Of a stretch of DNA of 6,161 nt, positions 5,332-6,161 are shown piece by piece. The stretch lies in the NCBI GenBank assembly GCA_038207425.1, contig JBBQZU010000066.1, positions 1 through 6,161 on the forward strand, written 5' to 3'. Numbering within the stretch: position 1 is the first letter of the stretch; each line of letters begins with the position of its first letter. The DNA is from JBBQZU01 sp038207425 (lineage in GTDB: Bacteria; Bacteroidota; Bacteroidia; Flavobacteriales_D; Cryomorphaceae). Below the pieces are notes generated by a model. That model was given only the letters and a program-made list of their open reading frames with translations. It was not told the origin of the DNA and did no database searches. The translations under genes were made by a program, and so were the position numbers.

Positions 5332-5585
5332 ATGGAAATCCGCAAAAAGCTGACCTATCTCTTTGTAGGCATTGTGGCGCTCATCCTTTTATTTTCTTCC
5401 CTTGCCATCTATTATTTTTCTGCCGATCACCGGGAAGAGGATTTTTACAACCGCCTGCACAACAAAGGTCGGAATACGGCCAAACTCCTGCTGGAAGTAG
5501 AAGAAGTGGATGCGGCGCTTCTTCAAAAGATTGAAGCGGGCAGTCCCCAAAGTCTGCACGAAGAAAAACTGGTGATCTACAATTG
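5332..5585 (+). pseudogene. Sensor histidine kinase, N-terminal part (5' of inversion junction)
   Basis: From ATG 5332 the first ~84 residues are a normal histidine-kinase N-terminus: MEIRKKLTYLF, a transmembrane helix (about 8-30, 'FVGIVALILLFSSLAIYYFS'), then the start of an extracytoplasmic sensor: 'DFYNRLHNKGRNTAKLLLEV' (37-56) and 'LHEEKLVIYN' (75-84). The frame stays open to TAG/TGA at 5911-5913, but everything after about codon 85 is antisense to kinase sequence on the other strand and is not homologous to any sensor, so the predicted 193-residue product would be a chimera without HAMP, HisKA or HATPase. It follows the response regulator by 2 nt with a good Shine-Dalgarno site, so it is the 5' end of the cognate kinase gene. 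It would leave at most a truncated membrane protein. Confidence 0.8.
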
Positions 5586-5595
5586 GAATACCAAT
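5582..5595. repeat. Small hairpin at kinase inversion junction
   Basis: ATTGG (5582-5586) and CCAAT (5591-5595) form a 5-bp inverted repeat around AATA, exactly where plus-strand kinase homology ends (codon 84, 5583) and minus-strand homology begins (GIGIP proline codon 5586-5584). The overlapping tandem AATACC AATACC is at 5587-5598. It could be half of an inversion site or microhomology for a fold-back event. Confidence 0.4.
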
Positions 5596-6161
5596 ACCCT
5601 GATCGCTGAATTTCAGGATTACCTGGTTTTGGGCAAACGAGATATCCAGCCGCACATGGTGATTATCCGAATATTTGCAGCCATTGTCCAAAAGGTTGGT
5701 AATGGCAGTTTTCAGCAATTGTTCATTGCCGCTTACGGTGAGTTTTGCCGCATCGTCCAGACCTTCATCGGGTACGATATCAATATTGTATTTGCTGTCG
5801 CGCTTGAGCACTTCCGTGCGGGCAAGCCAGGCCACTTCATCGATACGTACCGGTTTGATGTCTTTACGGGCTATTTCGGAGCTGGCTTGCGCCAAAAGCA
5901 ACAACCGGTTTGAGGTGGTATTCAGATTTTTAATGTCTTCAAATACCGAAACCATGGTTTGGCGGTATTCGTCCGAGGTTCTTTCCTGCATCAGCATTAC
6001 TTCTAATTGCCCGGTAATTGCGGTAAGCGGCGTGCGCAATTCGTGCGAGGCATTGGCGATAAAATTCTTTTGCATGGTGAATGCTTTTTCCAACCTGGAA
6101 AGCATTTTATTAAATGTACTGGCGAGGCGGGCTATCTCGTCTTGCGAATTGCCCTCATCAA
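5584..6161 (-). pseudogene. Sensor histidine kinase, HAMP-HisKA-HATPase segment, inverted and incomplete
   Basis: Read on the minus strand from the right edge, an uninterrupted frame (first codon 6159) gives a HAMP end 'DEIARLASTFNKMLSRLEKAF', the HisKA H-box 'NFIANASHELRTPLTAITGQ' (His codon at 6045-6043), the X-region, then HATPase_c: the N-box 'TNLLDNGCKYSD' (near 5700-5665) and the G1 box 'SDQGIGIP' ending at 5584. Homology stops exactly there; the F and G2 boxes are missing and the frame continues to 5389 only as antisense of the plus-strand kinase N-terminus. It begins inside HAMP, so the sensor's second half and TM2 would lie right of 6161. The segment has exactly the kinase parts that the plus-strand fragment lacks, without overlap, and shows no stops or frameshifts, so the change is recent or artificial. 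It cannot autophosphorylate, because the ATP-binding domain is cut. Confidence 0.85.

Noticed and set aside
5389..5583. Minus-strand continuation of the kinase catalytic frame past GIGIP
   Set aside because: It is antisense to the plus-strand kinase N-terminus; HATPase homology stops at the junction.
5586..5913. Plus-strand continuation of the kinase N-terminal frame
   Set aside because: It is the antisense of HATPase/HisKA-linker sequence; open by chance and not a sensor domain.
1..6161. CRISPR array, tRNA or rRNA gene
   Set aside because: No regularly spaced direct repeats, no tRNA cloverleaf or TTCRANY arm context, and no rRNA signature were seen on either strand.

Overview
The window looks like a Bacteroidota (Bacteroidetes) genome fragment, most likely Saprospiraceae-like. 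The evidence is a secreted FG-GAP/VCBS repeat protein with a C-terminal type IX secretion (T9SS) sorting domain, the decayed remains of a second secreted LamG-type protein, few Shine-Dalgarno sites, and moderate GC. The exact taxon is inference.

Layout. Positions 1-1265 are a graveyard of fragments: the C-terminal end of an IS1182-like transposase (minus strand, running off the left edge); the 3' end of a group II intron (domains V and VI, plus strand, ending near 445); the first ~100 codons of a YhcG/DUF1016 nuclease gene (plus); and a frameshifted, stop-riddled gene for a secreted LamG-domain protein (minus). Positions 1266-1671 hold no convincing gene, only a small REP-like palindrome. From 1672 to 4117 there are two intact, overlapping plus-strand genes: a TIGR03032-family protein of unknown function and an FG-GAP/VCBS repeat protein exported by T9SS. 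At 4145-4456 lies the C-terminal half of an L,D-transpeptidase (YkuD) whose front half is missing. From 4646 there is an OmpR-family response regulator, followed 2 nt after its stop codon by its sensor histidine kinase gene.

The most notable feature is that the histidine kinase is broken by an orientation switch. Its N-terminus (first ~84 codons: TM1 and start of the sensor) is on the plus strand, but from about 5585 to the right edge the HAMP end, HisKA and the first half of HATPase are on the minus strand, in well-preserved reading frame. The two parts are complementary rather than duplicate, as expected for an inversion inside one kinase gene. A fold-back chimera from amplification or assembly, or a deletion joining two convergent kinase genes, would look the same within this window. 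Sequence to the right of 6161 decides between them.

How the genes work together: the TIGR03032 and FG-GAP genes probably form a cell-surface or secreted-protein operon (14-nt overlap). The response regulator and kinase form a two-component operon with a possible direct-repeat operator upstream; if the inversion is real and fixed, the regulator has lost its cognate kinase. The left part suggests repeated mobile-element insertion and deletion.
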